Notes: a model not told the origin generated them from the sequence alone. Shown: positions 11,136 through 23,021, counted from the first letter of the stretch. The stretch: DNA of 64,000 nucleotides from Panicum virgatum (GCF_016808335.1 NC_053137.1:11334506-11398505); one strand, 5' to 3'. Made by a program: numbers and translations.

Positions 11136-12093
11136 TTCCTGATTTTGCCTTTTCTGATTTGAGTCTTGATTGAAATCCAAATATTCTTGAGATATAAGTT
11201 GAAAACCACTTATTTGAACTTCTGGAAACCTGAGTGACCATAGTGTGCATCCATTTTTGATTGACCATGTCCATGCTCAAGTTACTTGGCCTAAACCCCT
11301 CTTAATAGTGCGATCACTACAAAACTATAAAACCTATACTAACCTAAGTGTCCTTCTCAACCTTACGACACTTAGGACTAGAAAGATCCTTTGTCTTGTT
11401 ATAATCTTGAGTTGAATATGAGATCGCCTTTTTGAATAATGAAATTGAGGGGCCTCTTTTGACATATGACCAAATGAGCGATAATGAACTATTAAGCTGC
11501 ACAAACTCATTAGTCACAATAATGGTTGTCATTAATCACCGAAACATACCTTGAGGGCCTAGATGCTTACAGAAGCCTAGGGCCGACCACTGTGGCCCGG
11601 GGAAGTTTACCGTCGTCTCCTCCCTCGCCAGGACCGAGTCTCTCTTGGTGCTGCTGCAGACAGGATTCCGCCACCGGGCGCGGGGGCCTAATGCCAGCAC
11701 CAAGGTCGAGCCGGCGAACGATCGCCCTTCTCCACGCTCCGTGCTCATCCAAATGAGCACCCAGCTCGTGGTGAGCAATCATCGGGCTGGCTTCCGACGG
11801 CAGGCGGCAGCGGCAGGGTCACTCCCATTCAAAGCCAAAGAATTTGGTCTCATGCTATCTGAGCATGGAACAGTTCTTGTGCTGGGAAGGGCCCCGCAAG
11901 CTCCCGAGGTGATGCTGGATGATGCTGTACAGGCATGTCCAGACCGCGTTCGCCCCCAACAACTGAGGAATTTCCAAGGTGGCAGTTCCACTCCGACCAG
12001 GGATGAGCATGACTCATAGGGCGACGATTGAAGGTTAACATTAGATAGGATTGAATGTATTTCTCCTTTGTAATAACATGGTGCCTACGTGTG

Positions 12094-12204
12094 GTCCAGA
12101 GCGGTAAAGGTCCGCCCTTGTAAACCCGACCTCTAGCTTCATCAGGCAACACCAACAAGTGGTCCAGAGCGGTAGAGGTCCGCCCTCATAATCCCGATCT
12201 CTGA
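12094..12204. repeat. Two direct copies of a ~45-bp segment
   Basis: GTGGTCCAGAGCGGTA.AGGT CCGCCCT...CCCGA.CTCT occurs at about 12094 and again at about 12160, 66 bp apart, with a few substitutions. It belongs to the 3' non-coding part of the gypsy element. Confidence 0.75.
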
Positions 12205-12603
12205 TGTACACCACTAGCCAAGAAATAAAAGAGATTTGCTTCCTCAGCCTTATCTTTACATTAACTTAACAGCACTCGCCTGATCAGCTTGCATTTTTTA
12301 CTAATGATCCAAATAGAGTTGATGGCTAGTGGTCAGGTTGGAATGCCCCTTCTAGCTGGAAGGCAGTTCGGACCCCTAGGGACCTGCTCAGGAGAAGTGG
12401 TGCCCGTATCCTGGGGAAGAGAAGCTCCGCGTGGCTTAGCCTGGTAATGTACCCTAAGCCTACGTACTTCTTTGCCCTGTTACGAGTCCCCTAGTATCCG
12501 AGGCTGCTGTTCCTAGGGGTCCCGGGCTCTTTTCTAGTATAAGGCTTGGTTTCCAGTGCCATACCGCTAGGTCCGGATACATATCTCGACGGATCGATGG
12601 CAA

Positions 12604-12968
12604 CGCTCCAAGTCCACTCCGGTGGCCCGCTCCGGCGGAGACCGCTCGCCACGGTCGCTCCAAGTCCACTCCGGTGGCCCGCTCCGGCGGAGACCGCTCG
12701 CCACGGTCGCTCCAAGTCCACTCCGGTGGCCCGCTCCGGCGGAGACCGCTCGCCACGGTCGCTCCAAGTCCACTCCGGTGGCCCGCTCCGGCGGAGACCG
12801 CTCGCCACTGTCGCTCCAAGGCCACTCCGGTGGCCCGCTCCGGCGGAGACCGCTTGCCACGGTCGCTCCAAGTCCACTCCGGTGGCCCGCTCCGGCGGAG
12901 ACCGCTCGCCACAGTCGCTCCAAGTCCACTCCGGTGGCCCGCTCCGGCGGAGACCGCTCGCCGCGGTC
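12604..12968. repeat. 52-bp GC-rich tandem array, seven copies
   Basis: The unit starts CGCTCCAAGTCCACTCCGGT and contains the near-palindrome CCGGTGGCCCGCTCCGGCGG. Copies start at about 12604, 12656, 12708, 12760, 12812, 12864 and 12916 and differ by only a few bases. Because 52 is not a multiple of three and the unit has no stops, all reading frames on both strands are open; these ORFs are artefacts. Confidence 0.95.
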
Positions 12969-13209
12969 GTTTGAGGCCGGGTCCAGGATGTGGTGCTTGC
13001 TCCTTGGGCAGCTCGAGGTCTGCTTAGCTCAGTTCCGTACCCTAAGCCTGCACCCTCGCCACCCTATGGAAAGCACTCTAGTACCTGAATCTAGCGATAA
13101 GTGCTACGACCATAAAGGGGTCCGGAGCACCCGCTCTCGACATGGGCACGCCAACGCAATCAGCATTGCGTCACGATAATGGCCCCACCTGCGGGTTCGT
13201 ACCTCTCCC

Positions 13210-13229
13210 AAGGTGGGCCCGGGGGCCAC
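13210..13229 (+). other. Polypurine-like tract before the gypsy 3' LTR
   Basis: AAGGTGGGCCCGGGGGCCAC lies immediately upstream of the LTR start TGTCGG, the usual position of the plus-strand primer. Confidence 0.65.
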
Positions 13230-14281
13230 TGTCGGTACCTCAGGACTGGGGTACCCCCTCTTGCCATGTCAAGACTCGTGTAGTTATCAGTAACTACACC
13301 CTAAGGAGCTGAGCAGCCGGACCCCTTGGACACGGCTCCATCTTATCAGACCAACGGCACCGAACCCGCTTCCCGCTCGGGGCAGGTCCGGTGTCGCCAC
13401 GTGTCCCGGAGAAGAAAGCGCTCAGGGCCAAGCGGCTGGGGGCCCCGGACCCCCACATACTATCCGGACCCCCTCAGTAGGGAGAAAACAGACACCTCAC
13501 CCGGGGGGACCGGAGCCGCCACGTGTCCGCAGGTGGCGGCACGCGCGCGCCGTGACACCTCCCCGGGAAGACTCACCTACCTACCGCATACAATGCAGTA
13601 GACGGAAGTGCGCACTGCCATAACGAAGCCTGAGACAGCTTTGGCCAGGTTGCACTGTTAGTTGCGTGTTACCAAGGAGCACAGAGCAGTCGCTAGCGCA
13701 GCCTACTCCGCGTGTGTCAACCTACTATGCCAGTTGGATACGACGGCTCGGCTTCGCCCATTAAGTCACCTACACGTTAGCCTCGACAGACTACGCCGCA
13801 AGCTACATTGCTCCAACGGGCGCCTCGCCGATGGGACAAATAAAGATCCCCCTCGGTCAGAGAGTCTATGGGACGAGGAATCGTATCCGAGAAGAGATCC
13901 CCAACCACTATAGCACCATTAGTATCTTTCCAGTATAGTATACATCCTTGTTGGGCCCACCTGCCGGGGTCCAACGCCTGTGTACGCGTCCTCCTTTGCT
14001 CTATAAAAGGGAGACGCCCGTTAGAAAAGGACTTAGGCCCAGGAGAAGCCCGGGGCTGGGCAGAGGATAGACTCATTCATACATAATGCAATACACCACA
14101 TAGTGGACGTAGGTTATTACGCTCCAGCGGCCCGAACCACTCTAAAATCCGTGTGTTCTTGCGTTCTTGCCCCGAAGCTAGATCGGCCTAATAGCTTAGC
14201 ACTTCCCCGAGTACTCCCCCTCGGGAAATAGGCGGGTGCGTTCTGCCACCCGGCTGTGGGTACCCCCAAAAGCCCGCGACA
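13230..14281 (+). repeat. 3' LTR of the Tat-like gypsy element (1052 bp)
   Basis: It begins TGTCGGTACCTCAGG and ends AAAGCCCGCGACA, giving TG...CA ends with the inverted termini TGTCG/CGACA. A TATA box lies at 14001-14010. The 5 bp that follow are TTTAT; their partner would be at the far 5' end outside the window. Confidence 0.82.
14001..14010 (+). promoter_or_regulatory. TATA box of the gypsy LTR
   Basis: CTATAAAAGG lies 280 bp before the LTR end, with a GC-rich region downstream, as in gypsy U3/R boundaries. Confidence 0.65.
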
Positions 14282-15798
14282 TTTATTTTTTTTTCTATTT
14301 TTAAATTTTCATTTTTTTTCCATCCTTCCGGTAATACTAACCTTTTATTGTTCCTCTTTTTATTATTTTATTTTAGATTTTGTTTAACCGACTTGTTAAC
14401 TATGAATCTATGTAAGGTGTGAAGTGTGGACGTGTCATGAAGAGTACTAACTTGTTTAGCACGAGTGTATATATATTTTTATAAGAATATTTTATTCAAT
14501 GTAGATGCAATTTGTTCTTCACATCTGCATGTAACTAATTTTTTTAATAATGCTAAATTACTTGTTCTCTTTATAAATTAAATTGTTCGGCGATGTTAAT
14601 TTATTTGTTCGCAATATTCATTTTTCATTATTATCATATATAATTAAATGTTCGCACAGTTTAATCTTTTGTTCGTTGAATATTATTATTTTGTTCATCA
14701 CATTTAATTTTTTGTTCGTACAAATAATTATTTGTTCGTGTTGTTAAAATATTTATTTCCAGTATTTTAAATAAACTATTTAGTATCAAAAAATATATTT
14801 TAAAAAATATAATGCAAATATAGGCAAGTGTGATATTGTTTTGAAGATCTTATCATAAAAAGATAATAGTGGAATGAAAATTTAATTTAAATACTTTATT
14901 TAATAGTTATAGTTTTTTACTTTTAGATGTACATGCATGAGAGTGACGTCATGGTCACTGTCCTCTACTGCATGCAAGCCCACGTTCTCTCTCCTCTTTC
15001 CTTTGGTTGGTACTAGTATGTGTCATAGGTGATGAATGGAGAATGCCATAATATTAATTTAACTCGTGAGGTCCAATAATTAATTTCAGCCCATGAGGGA
15101 GGCGCATCTCTATAAGTGATAATTGAAAAATTTGTCACCTGAAGTGACATATAACCTCGCCCACACTCGTCGGCGTCTGGTGGGCTTGATTGTTCCGTCG
15201 CTCGCCTTTCCACTTGTTCACGTGTCAAAACCAGGCCCAGGGGCCATGTTTGGATAGATGGATGTGCTTCTGTACGTTGTGTGGGTGGGTTGGCCGGGTA
15301 CCCACACATGGGCCGTGCTCTGGCTCTGGATTTACCATTTTTCGTTGATGCGGATCCGGAAAACGGACCAAAATGGGGGTAACTAGGCTAGTTGACTGTT
15401 GCAGGTAAAAGAAAGGAAAACAAGCAAAGTATCTTTTGAAACGCCAAGCGAAATGAATTAAACGGGGAAGACAAAAAAAAGACTTTCAGAAATGGAATAT
15501 AATGGTACACAATTAACTTGACTATATAGCATTCCTTCAACTGTCACTTTCAAAGAAGCTGATACAGTTCCATAGTCTATATATGTTTACATGCATCATG
15601 ACCAATCTTATTGCTGCAGTGTCTCTTGCACTCAGACACTGCTATAGGAGACGGATGATGAGTTATTTTCTCACACAAGTACTAGGTCATACGCACATGC
15701 ATATTTATTCAAGAAAGCACACATGGCACACCTGTTACTTATTCAAACCACAATATAAGCATACTCTTCCACTAATAATAGCACTCATGGCACTCTTC
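14282..15798. other. AT-rich region without genes (probable P450 intron 3 or flank)
   Basis: From 14282 to 14900 the DNA is AT-rich, with about eight copies of TTGTTCG-type heptamers between 14560 and 14750. These suggest subterminal repeats of an unidentified transposon. From 14900 to 15798 I see no supported gene or element. Confidence 0.4.
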
Positions 15799-16290
15799 CA
15801 CTACTACAAAAATAATTTACAGAAACATCTCAATTTTTCTATAGGGACAGATCAAAATTTAACCCGTTGCTACAAGTGAAACTAAGTTACTGTAGCAAGT
15901 AGCAACCGACCCGTCTCTGAAAATACATTTTTAGAGATGATCACCCCTCACCCGCCTCTAAAAATAATTTATTTTTAAAAGCGGGTGAGGAAGTAACCCG
16001 CCCCTAAAAATAATATTTCTATAGGCGGGTCACCCTATGTCTGCCCCTACAAACTTTGAACTCAGGGAGCGGCAAGATAAAAAAATTTCAGTGGGCGGCA
16101 GCATGGGCGCAGGGGCCTTTCACGCCAGCCACCCTCTCTCCTAATCTCTCACGCCTTATCCTCATCTCTCATTCTCTCTCGCGGAAGAAGTGGCCTCCTG
16201 GCTCCTGCGGCGTCGGTGGGGGCAGGCGTGAGGGACTCCGCGCGGCGCTGACGCGGCCGTCGCAGGGGCCTCCCGCGGCACTGGCGGAGT
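15799..16290 (+). mobile_element. CACTA-like transposon terminus or fragment
   Basis: CACTACTACAAAAATAATTT at 15799 is a typical CACTA-type end. Subterminal repeats on both strands follow (CCCGCCTCTAAAAATAAT, GCGGGTGAGG, CCCGCCCCTAAAAATAAT, GGCGGGTCACCC; 15940-16040), then GC-rich sequence to about 16290. The opposite end and the 3-bp target duplication were not found, so this is probably a truncated copy. Confidence 0.5.
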
Positions 16291-16821
16291 GCGAATTTGA
16301 TAGTAATGTCCACATACATATGCTTTGGTCTCAAAGCTAGAGTAAATGTGATGAAGTCCCACACTTAATGTATTATAGGGAAAGAGAATAGCAGGCTTCT
16401 CAAGATTTGCATTAAGAAGCTTCTTTATTTGCAGTGAGCACATGTAAGTGTGCTTACAGCAAATCTACATATAAGCTTGAGGTTTGAGTATTGTGGTTTG
16501 GCCCTCTCATGTTTTCTCAAAAATAACAAGCCGAAATGAAGCTAATTTTTGTGCCCATTTCCAAAATAAAAAAGTTATGAGCTGACCCAAGTCGAGCAAC
16601 GCTCTTTGCAAGCCTTACCATGGAGGCTGGCTTTTGTGGTGATCATGTATGATTCATCCATTTTCTTTATAAACTATGATTCAACCATTCTAAAGATGTT
16701 CGTCTATATACAGATGACTATTTCCTTAAAATTTGAAAAAAGTACGAAAAACTATATATAGTAAAGTAATAATAATTTTCTTATCTGCTAGTAATCCAGG
16801 TATGCGAGCATTTGCAAACAC

Positions 16822-16974
16822 CTGCATGCTTTGATAAAATTTTGTCCCTGGAACATAAATTGGGAAGGATACTACGCCTTGAAAGAACAATTCGATTTTT
16901 TTCCTCAATTCCTTTGTGCTTGGACTCTCGGACTCAAAGCCAATAACCTTCTTGATTGTAATACGAAACAACAT
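16822..16974 (-). CDS. CYP87A-like P450 exon 3
   Basis: 153 bp, 51 codons, phase 0 at both ends. It is bounded by an acceptor (CTTCTTGCAG before 16974) and a donor (CATGCAG/GTGTTTG, GT at 16821-16820). It encodes the segment from MLFRITIKKVIGFE to GTKFYQSMQ, typical of the region before the I-helix in CYP85-clan enzymes. No stop or frame shift lies within it. Confidence 0.8.
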
Positions 16975-17480
16975 CTGCAAGAAGGCAAAATAACCTCAAC
17001 TGATAGGGGCACATTTTATATAAAGTAAAAATTAAGATTTAGAACAATCACTAAGATATCTAGTTAAATGAATGCCTATACAAATGAGCTTGAGTGCATA
17101 ATAACATCCCAGTCATAAAAAGAGTACAGATAATTACATTTAGGTCAGTTGGTAGCACTAAGTTAGATGGCTTAAATCGTGTTTTGGCCCATAAAAGGAG
17201 CCAATTTTGCCATCGTTTGCTTCCCTTATTTTTTTCACCTGATGCCTACCTTCCATTTCAAACTAAAAGAAAATGTAACGGATTACGTTTCAGAAAAAAA
17301 GATGTATGTTTATGGTCACAAGCTCCGTTTGTATCTTTATAAGGTATGCATGAAAATTTAGCTGTTTATGAAAATTAGGTTTTGTAACATATCTCTATAT
17401 AAGCTATATTAAACTGTTGCAAGTATTATAAGCTGGCCTTTACTTCCTAAACCTCTAAGCTGGTACGGTACTCCATTTAG

Positions 17481-17719
17481 ATTACATGGGCCAGTGAACG
17501 GGTGCCTAACCAGACTCGTTACTGGTCTCAGTAGCACACATAAGGTCCTATGTTCGACTTATGGTGGGAGTGAATTTCATGCTAAGGTTTTAAAAGTCCC
17601 CTTGCTTGCCTACATGCCAAAGCAATGGTATGGGTTACATCACCCCTGTGTAAGAGTGGCAAATACCTGGGGGCTGTCATACCTCTCGCAGGTCGAGTTT
17701 TTTTTAATTACATGGGCCA
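17481..17719 (+). mobile_element. SINE with 13-bp target-site duplication
   Basis: ATTACATGGGCCA occurs perfectly at 17481-17493 and 17707-17719 and flanks a 213-bp body. The body has a Pol III B-box-like TGTTCGACTT (17551-17560) and a terminal T-run (17699-17705). T-tails are known from grass SINEs. It lies in intron 2 of the P450, 17 bp from the hAT element that follows. Confidence 0.75.
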
Positions 17720-17867
17720 ATAACAACCACTATAATTAAGCCTGGACAAAAACTCGTGGCTCACTAGTTCGCTCAGCTCGGCTCATTAGTGGCTCGGCTC
17801 GACTCGGCTTGTTGAAAAATACTAACGAGCCGAGTCAAGGTTTTAGCTCGATATCTTATTGAGCCAG

Positions 17868-19409
17868 TGTAAGGATCACCGGGGTGTCCGACCCTAGAGG
17901 GGGAGGGGGTGAATAGGGTCACTAATCGCTTTTTTTTTATCCTAGGGCTCAATCTAATTGCATAAGATAAACCTAACACGTCTTACACATGCTAGTTATG
18001 ACTAAGGTTTATCTATACTACCCTCTACTTACCCAAAAAGACTTGCAACCTATAACCAATCCTAATCAAACTAACTAGGAAAGTAAAGGTAAGCAAGAAA
18101 GAGTAAATGCGGAAAACGTAATGCGGTAAGTAAAGTGGTAAGGGAGAGAATATGCAAACTCCCGTGAAGACACCAAGACACACGATTTAACGTGGTTCGG
18201 TTAGGACACCAAAGTCCCTCCCTACGTCCACGGCCACTTGCTCACAAAGAACAAGTGTGATGCCGAGTCTCTTCGCTTGATCACCGTCTTGCCACGCCTC
18301 CAAGGCTCCCGACAAGCAAAGGCTAAGTGACGCCAAGTCACAAAGACGAGGTCACCGCCACCGTTTATCTCGAAGCGTCACCACGGCACCGTCTTCACTA
18401 TCTTGGAGCTTTAACACCAAGTAGGGGCCTCCTTCCCCGCACAAAGTGTCGTTGCCACTCCACACCAAGTCGGAGGGTCACACGACGAGTACACAAGGTG
18501 CTTGCCGCAGCAAGGCTTTCTCTCAAGCTAGTTCTCTCAAGAACTAAGCCTAAACAAGCACTAAGCACTCTCACAAATGTGCTTAAGCCTATATGATGTA
18601 CAATGAAGCTCTATGGTGGTTGGAGATGATCTTTAGCTCTTGTATGCTTCCTTGAACTCCAGCACACTCAAATGACCCGGCCTTGGGGGTATATATAGAC
18701 AGCACAAGCAAATATAGCCGTTGGAGAAAAGCTGCCAGAAATGTGATTAACGCCGGTTAATCTGACGTACCCCAAAAGCCATCATTGGTTCAACCGGTGT
18801 ATGTAAACTGCTACTTGAAAAACTAGCTGTTAGCAATTAACCGGTGTATCGCCGGTTTAACCGATGCAATCAACCGGTGTATGTAAAATTAGCGTCGGTT
18901 TAACCGGTGATTGTAACTTCTTCACGTTCCTCCAAAAACCACCTCTCTGGACAACTGAACCGATGCAATTGACCGATGCATCGTCGGTTCAACCGGTGTA
19001 TGTATTTTCATCGGTCTTCGTTTGGCAATGCACCGACGTATGCATTTTCTTCAACGTCGGTTAATCCGGTGAGTGTATCTTTAGTTTCCAGCTTCTGGAC
19101 AATTACACCGGCATGTGTCTTTTCCTTAACATCGGTTCAACCGGTGTATTGAATTTCTTCACAGTCTCTTCGATTCTTGTCCTTTGGACCGAAGAGGTTT
19201 CAGGGCGCTGCCCTGAGACCCGCGAGGGGCGGAACCCCCGTAGGGGTGGCCCTTCGGGCCTAGCTGCGCCTATCTTCTCTTTGTCATCACTAGAACCTAA
19301 AAGCCTGGGAATGTTTATCTTGACAATCATATTAGTCCAAGTATTGTGTGTGTCATTAATCGCCAAAACATTATATTAAAATATGACATGAGAAGCCATT
19401 TTCGCTACA
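17868..19409 (-). repeat. Solo LTR of a Sirevirus related to the one at 1-11571
   Basis: It starts TGTAAGGATC and ends CGCTACA. It shares with the 5' LTR at 9898-11571 the GGGGGTGAATTGGG-like start, the ATATATAG box (18690-18697), the palindrome array (18745-19145) and the GTCATTAATCGCCAAAACAT end region. Flanks are GCCAG (17863-17867) and GCTAG (19410-19414), a 4/5 target duplication. No internal element sequence is present, so it is a solo LTR inside the hAT element. Confidence 0.8.
18745..19145. repeat. Palindrome array of the solo Sirevirus LTR
   Basis: At least five units of the type ACCGATGCAATTGACCGATG or CACCGACG...CGTCGGTTNAACCGGTG lie 60-80 bp apart. They match the family of motifs at 10664-11135 and 3480-3815 but vary in the spacer between the half-sites. 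Confidence 0.7.
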
Positions 19410-19879
19410 GCTAGCTCGAGCTGGCTCGTGAGCTACTCGCGAGCCAAAACAAGCCAAAACTAAAACCAAAATAGTAGCCATCCTAGCCCAAAATACTTTA
19501 CTCGGCCCAACAGCCCAACGTGAAAACCTAATTCTCTCACTCCCAGCCCCCTCTCCCTTCTCTCCCGAAGTCCAAATTCTCCGAGTAAAAAAAAATCCCA
19601 ATCCCCAGACCCGTCGCCCATTCTTTGTCCCTGGCGTACAGCGCCGCCACCGCTCTGGTCCTCCACGCCTTCTGGCCTCCACTTCCCGGTCGTCCTAGTA
19701 GGCAAGCTCGCTGCAGACCTTTGCCCTTGCACGCCACCGGCCCCACGCAGGCGCACAACCCTACCACGGCGCTCGCCTCTTCATGCCTCGCGATAGTGCC
19801 CCTTTCCCCAGTTTGCTCGGCAGTGAGCCCCATCTCGGCCTCTCCCCACGACAATGGAGGAAGACACCGAGCTAGCTGG

Positions 19880-22800
19880 TGTGACAGACCCGTGTCACAC
19901 CACCGAATTAATACGTTTAATTAAGCGTAACCACCATCATCTGGTATATTAGCTTAATTAAGTGTAACTTGACAGGCTATTTTCAACCCACAGACCGATC
20001 GAAACACACCAGAAGTCTCGCACGAAGGCAGAAGGTACCAACATGAAATATTCTTAAAAAATAGTAATTAATTTTTTTAAATTGCTTACAAAACAGCTTT
20101 TAATTTAGAATTAACATAAGAAATGATAGCCGCGGAAAAGAGAGTCTAACCTGTGGAAAAAATTTCAATGAAAATTCGAATGAAATCAAGTAAAGAAAAA
20201 TTACGACGGCATGAGGACGTCACATCGAGCCCACCGATAAGAATCCTGGTTAGCTTCTACACCTGAAAACAATTTATCAACAAACCCTGAGTATACTAAT
20301 ACTCAGCAAGACTTACTCGACCAGTGGGTATAACTTAGCTCACATATCTAGATATGCAAGGCTTTTGGCTGGTGGTTTATTTTTGCAGAAATAGCAACTA
20401 GAGATGTATCCTTACTTTCAACATTTTAGCCGCATATTTTATATAACTAGACTCTCACTAAAGTTTGCCTGTCTACACACACATGTGGGGCATCCAATTA
20501 AGATTCAGAATTTATATCTATTTTTATATCTCTAATACCCTAACTCATTCGCTACGGTGTGACAAAGAGATCAAGGCCCTCATGTCCGCGAGACACGGCG
20601 AATCGATTCGATTTAACCTTGTAAGGTGGACCTAACCAACACGGCACGTATTTGCCCCGTCGGACTATACATGACAACCATTCCCCTCCCCGCCTCGAAC
20701 TACAGGAACTAGCCCAACGACATATGGTCAGCCGAACTCAACGTGAGACCACCAAAAGTAAACATATGCATCCCAATTCTCCGCGACTACTCGACTCGCC
20801 CCAGGAGTTGGGTGCGGGTTCCTGTACTTTCGAAGCAAGGCAGTACTCGGCTTACCGGTTTCGACTACCTCCTACTCCCGGCATGCGGTTAGTACAATTC
20901 AATCCCCGATCAGCACTGCCACAACGTCCGGTCCTTAATCGACACGGACGGGGCTAAGACACCCAGGAACCTTGTCCTGCTGCCAAACCTAATACCATCA
21001 TCCCCGCCCGGCCTCACATCTCCATAACCATTTCAAACCACTTCAACAATACTGATGTATAAAGATAATAATGTATCTCGCGAGTAACCGGCAATTACTC
21101 GGCTTCTAAAGTTTCCTGTGTCTCGCGAGTGACACAAGGTCACCCGACTTCTACCGGACTTATTTAGCCTGACATCGCTATCGACCTATTCATACTAGTA
21201 AAAACTCAAGGAAACCTAGGGATCATGCAGCTAGGGTTCCAATCAATTCCTAATACGTAATGCACAAGTAATAGATAAAACATATACATAGTGAATCAAA
21301 ATTTAAAATAATAGGACATGTACCGGGGTTTGCCCGAGAGTAACACTAAGTTAGTGCTAATATTATTTTCGGCCTTGGGCCCTTCCGACCATTGGGCCGG
21401 GTCTTCACGAATTCCTTCTCAATCCTGCCTCGCTAGCTCTTGGGCTTCACGGCTACGCCTGTTCCACAATCACGAGATCGCATGCACCGGAATCTACATG
21501 TATGCATATGTATATGATATGAGAGAATGCATATATGAATTACATATTTACAAAAATAACCCATAACTGAGAAGAATTGCTAATGATTCGGACCAACTAC
21601 CCTAACCCTACCCGCTCAGCTGCCGCCACACCGGTCAGACCGGTCCAAATTACCCCAAGCACACTACCGGTCAGACCGGTCCCTCCGACCGGTCAGACCG
21701 ATCCTAACCGAGCAATGTCCTAAGTAGATATACTACAAGCTACAGCTACTAGACTCTTTCTTTACTCAATCAACCTCGGGGTGAGTTCAAAGAAGTAATA
21801 CACAAGAAGCTAAAATAGTTAGACTACTCTAAGGGATTATTTAAAAGGAATACTTTAATTGATTGGGAAATATGCTAGTTTAGAAACAATTCATAATTAA
21901 GTATTAACTTTTTCATACAAGAAGCTAGTCCTTACTACTAAGACTATTTATTTAAGCCTACTCATGATGAACTTAACAATTAAGAAGCTACAAACCCATA
22001 TGTCCGGAGACTCCGGGTTTTGGCCCAGATTGTCCGGGTACAAATTTTTCTGTAGTATCCGTGCATTCTAATGATGAATCAAAAACTAGCATGACACTAC
22101 ACCGATAAAATGTGTTAATTGTATGCGCCAATATCTTTTTTAAAAATAAACTAGTTATTATCTAATAAACATACTAGTACACGGATATGTTGATTACCAT
22201 ACTAAACGATGTTTTCTAGACTTGTAACTTTTACAGCAGATTACACATTCCTAAATCGAACTACCGCCTAAATTCCACAATTTTCGGACTAACAGATTGA
22301 CATAAACAATTTAAATAAACCTAAGCACCATTTAAATTCTAACAACAGTCAAAAAGGACACTTGACAAGAATAAATATTTTTCCCATGTAGATATAGATG
22401 CAACCAACCTAACAAAACTAGTTTTGCATTTTTAGAATTTTTCCTTGAATTGTTATGCGATCTACAAGTTTTCGTCAAATGAATTAAAGGGCCCCACCGG
22501 TCAGACCGGTTATTATAACCGGTCAGACCGGTCCTAGTCGAGCCATGGCGCAGGGCCATGGCCGGCGGCGTCCCGGGCGGCTCGGCGCCGGAATCCACGA
22601 AGGAAGGGGTCGCGGAGGATGAGGAGCTCACCACGAACCCATTTTAGGGACTTGTTTGGGCGGAGGACGACCGGAGAGGTGGATCGACGGTGAGGGGCGG
22701 AGCTACTGTCCATAGAGGCTTGGAGCTTCGATTCCCGTCGACTCAACCGAGGAGAGGCTAGGCTGGAGGTTGGGGAACGTGGAGGAGGGTGGCGGGGAAC

Positions 22801-23021
22801 TTCTATGCGCAAGGGATCGAAGCAAGGCGACAGGAGGGAGGAGATCGAAGAGAGGGGCAGCGGCGGCCTGCTTTGCTCGAGCTCTGGCTCAATGGGGAAG
22901 AAGAGAGTTGAGTGGGAATAAAAACAAATATCAGGGGAAGATAAGGACGGGTTGGAATACGCCCAACCGGTCTGACCGGTTGCTCAGACCGGTCGGACCG
23001 GTCCGAATTTGGGGTGTTACA
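19880..23021. repeat. 3.1-kb solo LTR with ACCGGTCAGACCGGT palindromes
   Basis: TGTGACAGACCCG at 19880 and GGGGTGTTACA ending at 23021 give TG...CA termini, flanked by the perfect 5-bp duplication GCTGG (19875-19879 and 23022-23026). No gag, pol, PBS or polypurine tract is visible, so this is a solo LTR. Its length and TGTGACA/TGTTACA ends suit the long-LTR gypsy chromoviruses of grasses. Palindromic CCGGTCAGACCGG words occur at 21630-21710, 22495-22540 and 22970-23005. ORFs within it are not supported as genes. Confidence 0.85.

Larger units (their letters stand above)
1..11571 (-). mobile_element. Sirevirus-type Ty1/copia LTR retrotransposon (3' LTR truncated by window edge)
   Basis: The element reads on the minus strand. 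In order it has a 5' LTR (9898-11571), a PBS complementary to initiator Met-tRNA (9883-9895), gag (about 9870-7738), protease (7721-7296), integrase (7271-6195), reverse transcriptase/RNase H (about 6110-4455), a palindrome-rich spacer, an extra env-like ORF (3066-584), several polypurine tracts, and the first 179 bp of the 3' LTR. PR-INT-RT-RH order is diagnostic of Ty1/copia. The extra ORF, multiple polypurine tracts and palindromic LTR repeats are known hallmarks of the Sirevirus (SIRE/Maximus) lineage. The two LTR ends read TGTAAGCATC and GATCCTTACA on the coding strand. The 5 bp next to the 5' LTR are GAAGC (11572-11576); the matching duplication lies outside the window. Several in-frame stops in gag and pol make this copy non-autonomous. 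Confidence 0.93.
9898..11571 (-). repeat. Complete 5' LTR of the Sirevirus (1674 bp)
   Basis: The LTR runs from TGTAAGCATC (minus strand, at 11571) to GATCCTTACA (9898), directly before the PBS. It carries a TATA box at 10606-10613 and an array of palindromes at 10664-11135, both in the U3/R part. A diverged solo LTR of the same family lies at 17868-19409. Confidence 0.92.
11572..14281 (+). mobile_element. 3' portion of a Tat-like Ty3/gypsy element interrupted by the Sirevirus
   Basis: A polypurine-rich tract at 13210-13229 leads directly into a TGTCGG...CGCGACA LTR (13230-14281), so this is the 3' end of a plus-strand LTR element. The 1.66 kb before it is non-coding, with a direct repeat (12094-12204) and a 52-bp tandem array (12604-12968). 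A hypervariable, satellite-bearing 3' untranslated region is typical of Tat/Ogre-lineage gypsy elements, hence the tentative lineage. The Sirevirus inserted into its interior at 11571/11572; the 5' part must lie before the window. The stretch 11572-12060 contains short ORFs that I do not recognise. Confidence 0.72.

Noticed and set aside
11536..12019. ORFs in the interior of the gypsy element
   Set aside because: Open on both strands and unrecognised; no retroelement protein motif could be found.
12460..13179. Overlapping long ORFs on both strands (up to 185 codons)
   Set aside because: They come from the stop-free 52-bp tandem repeat; all frames are open and no domain exists.
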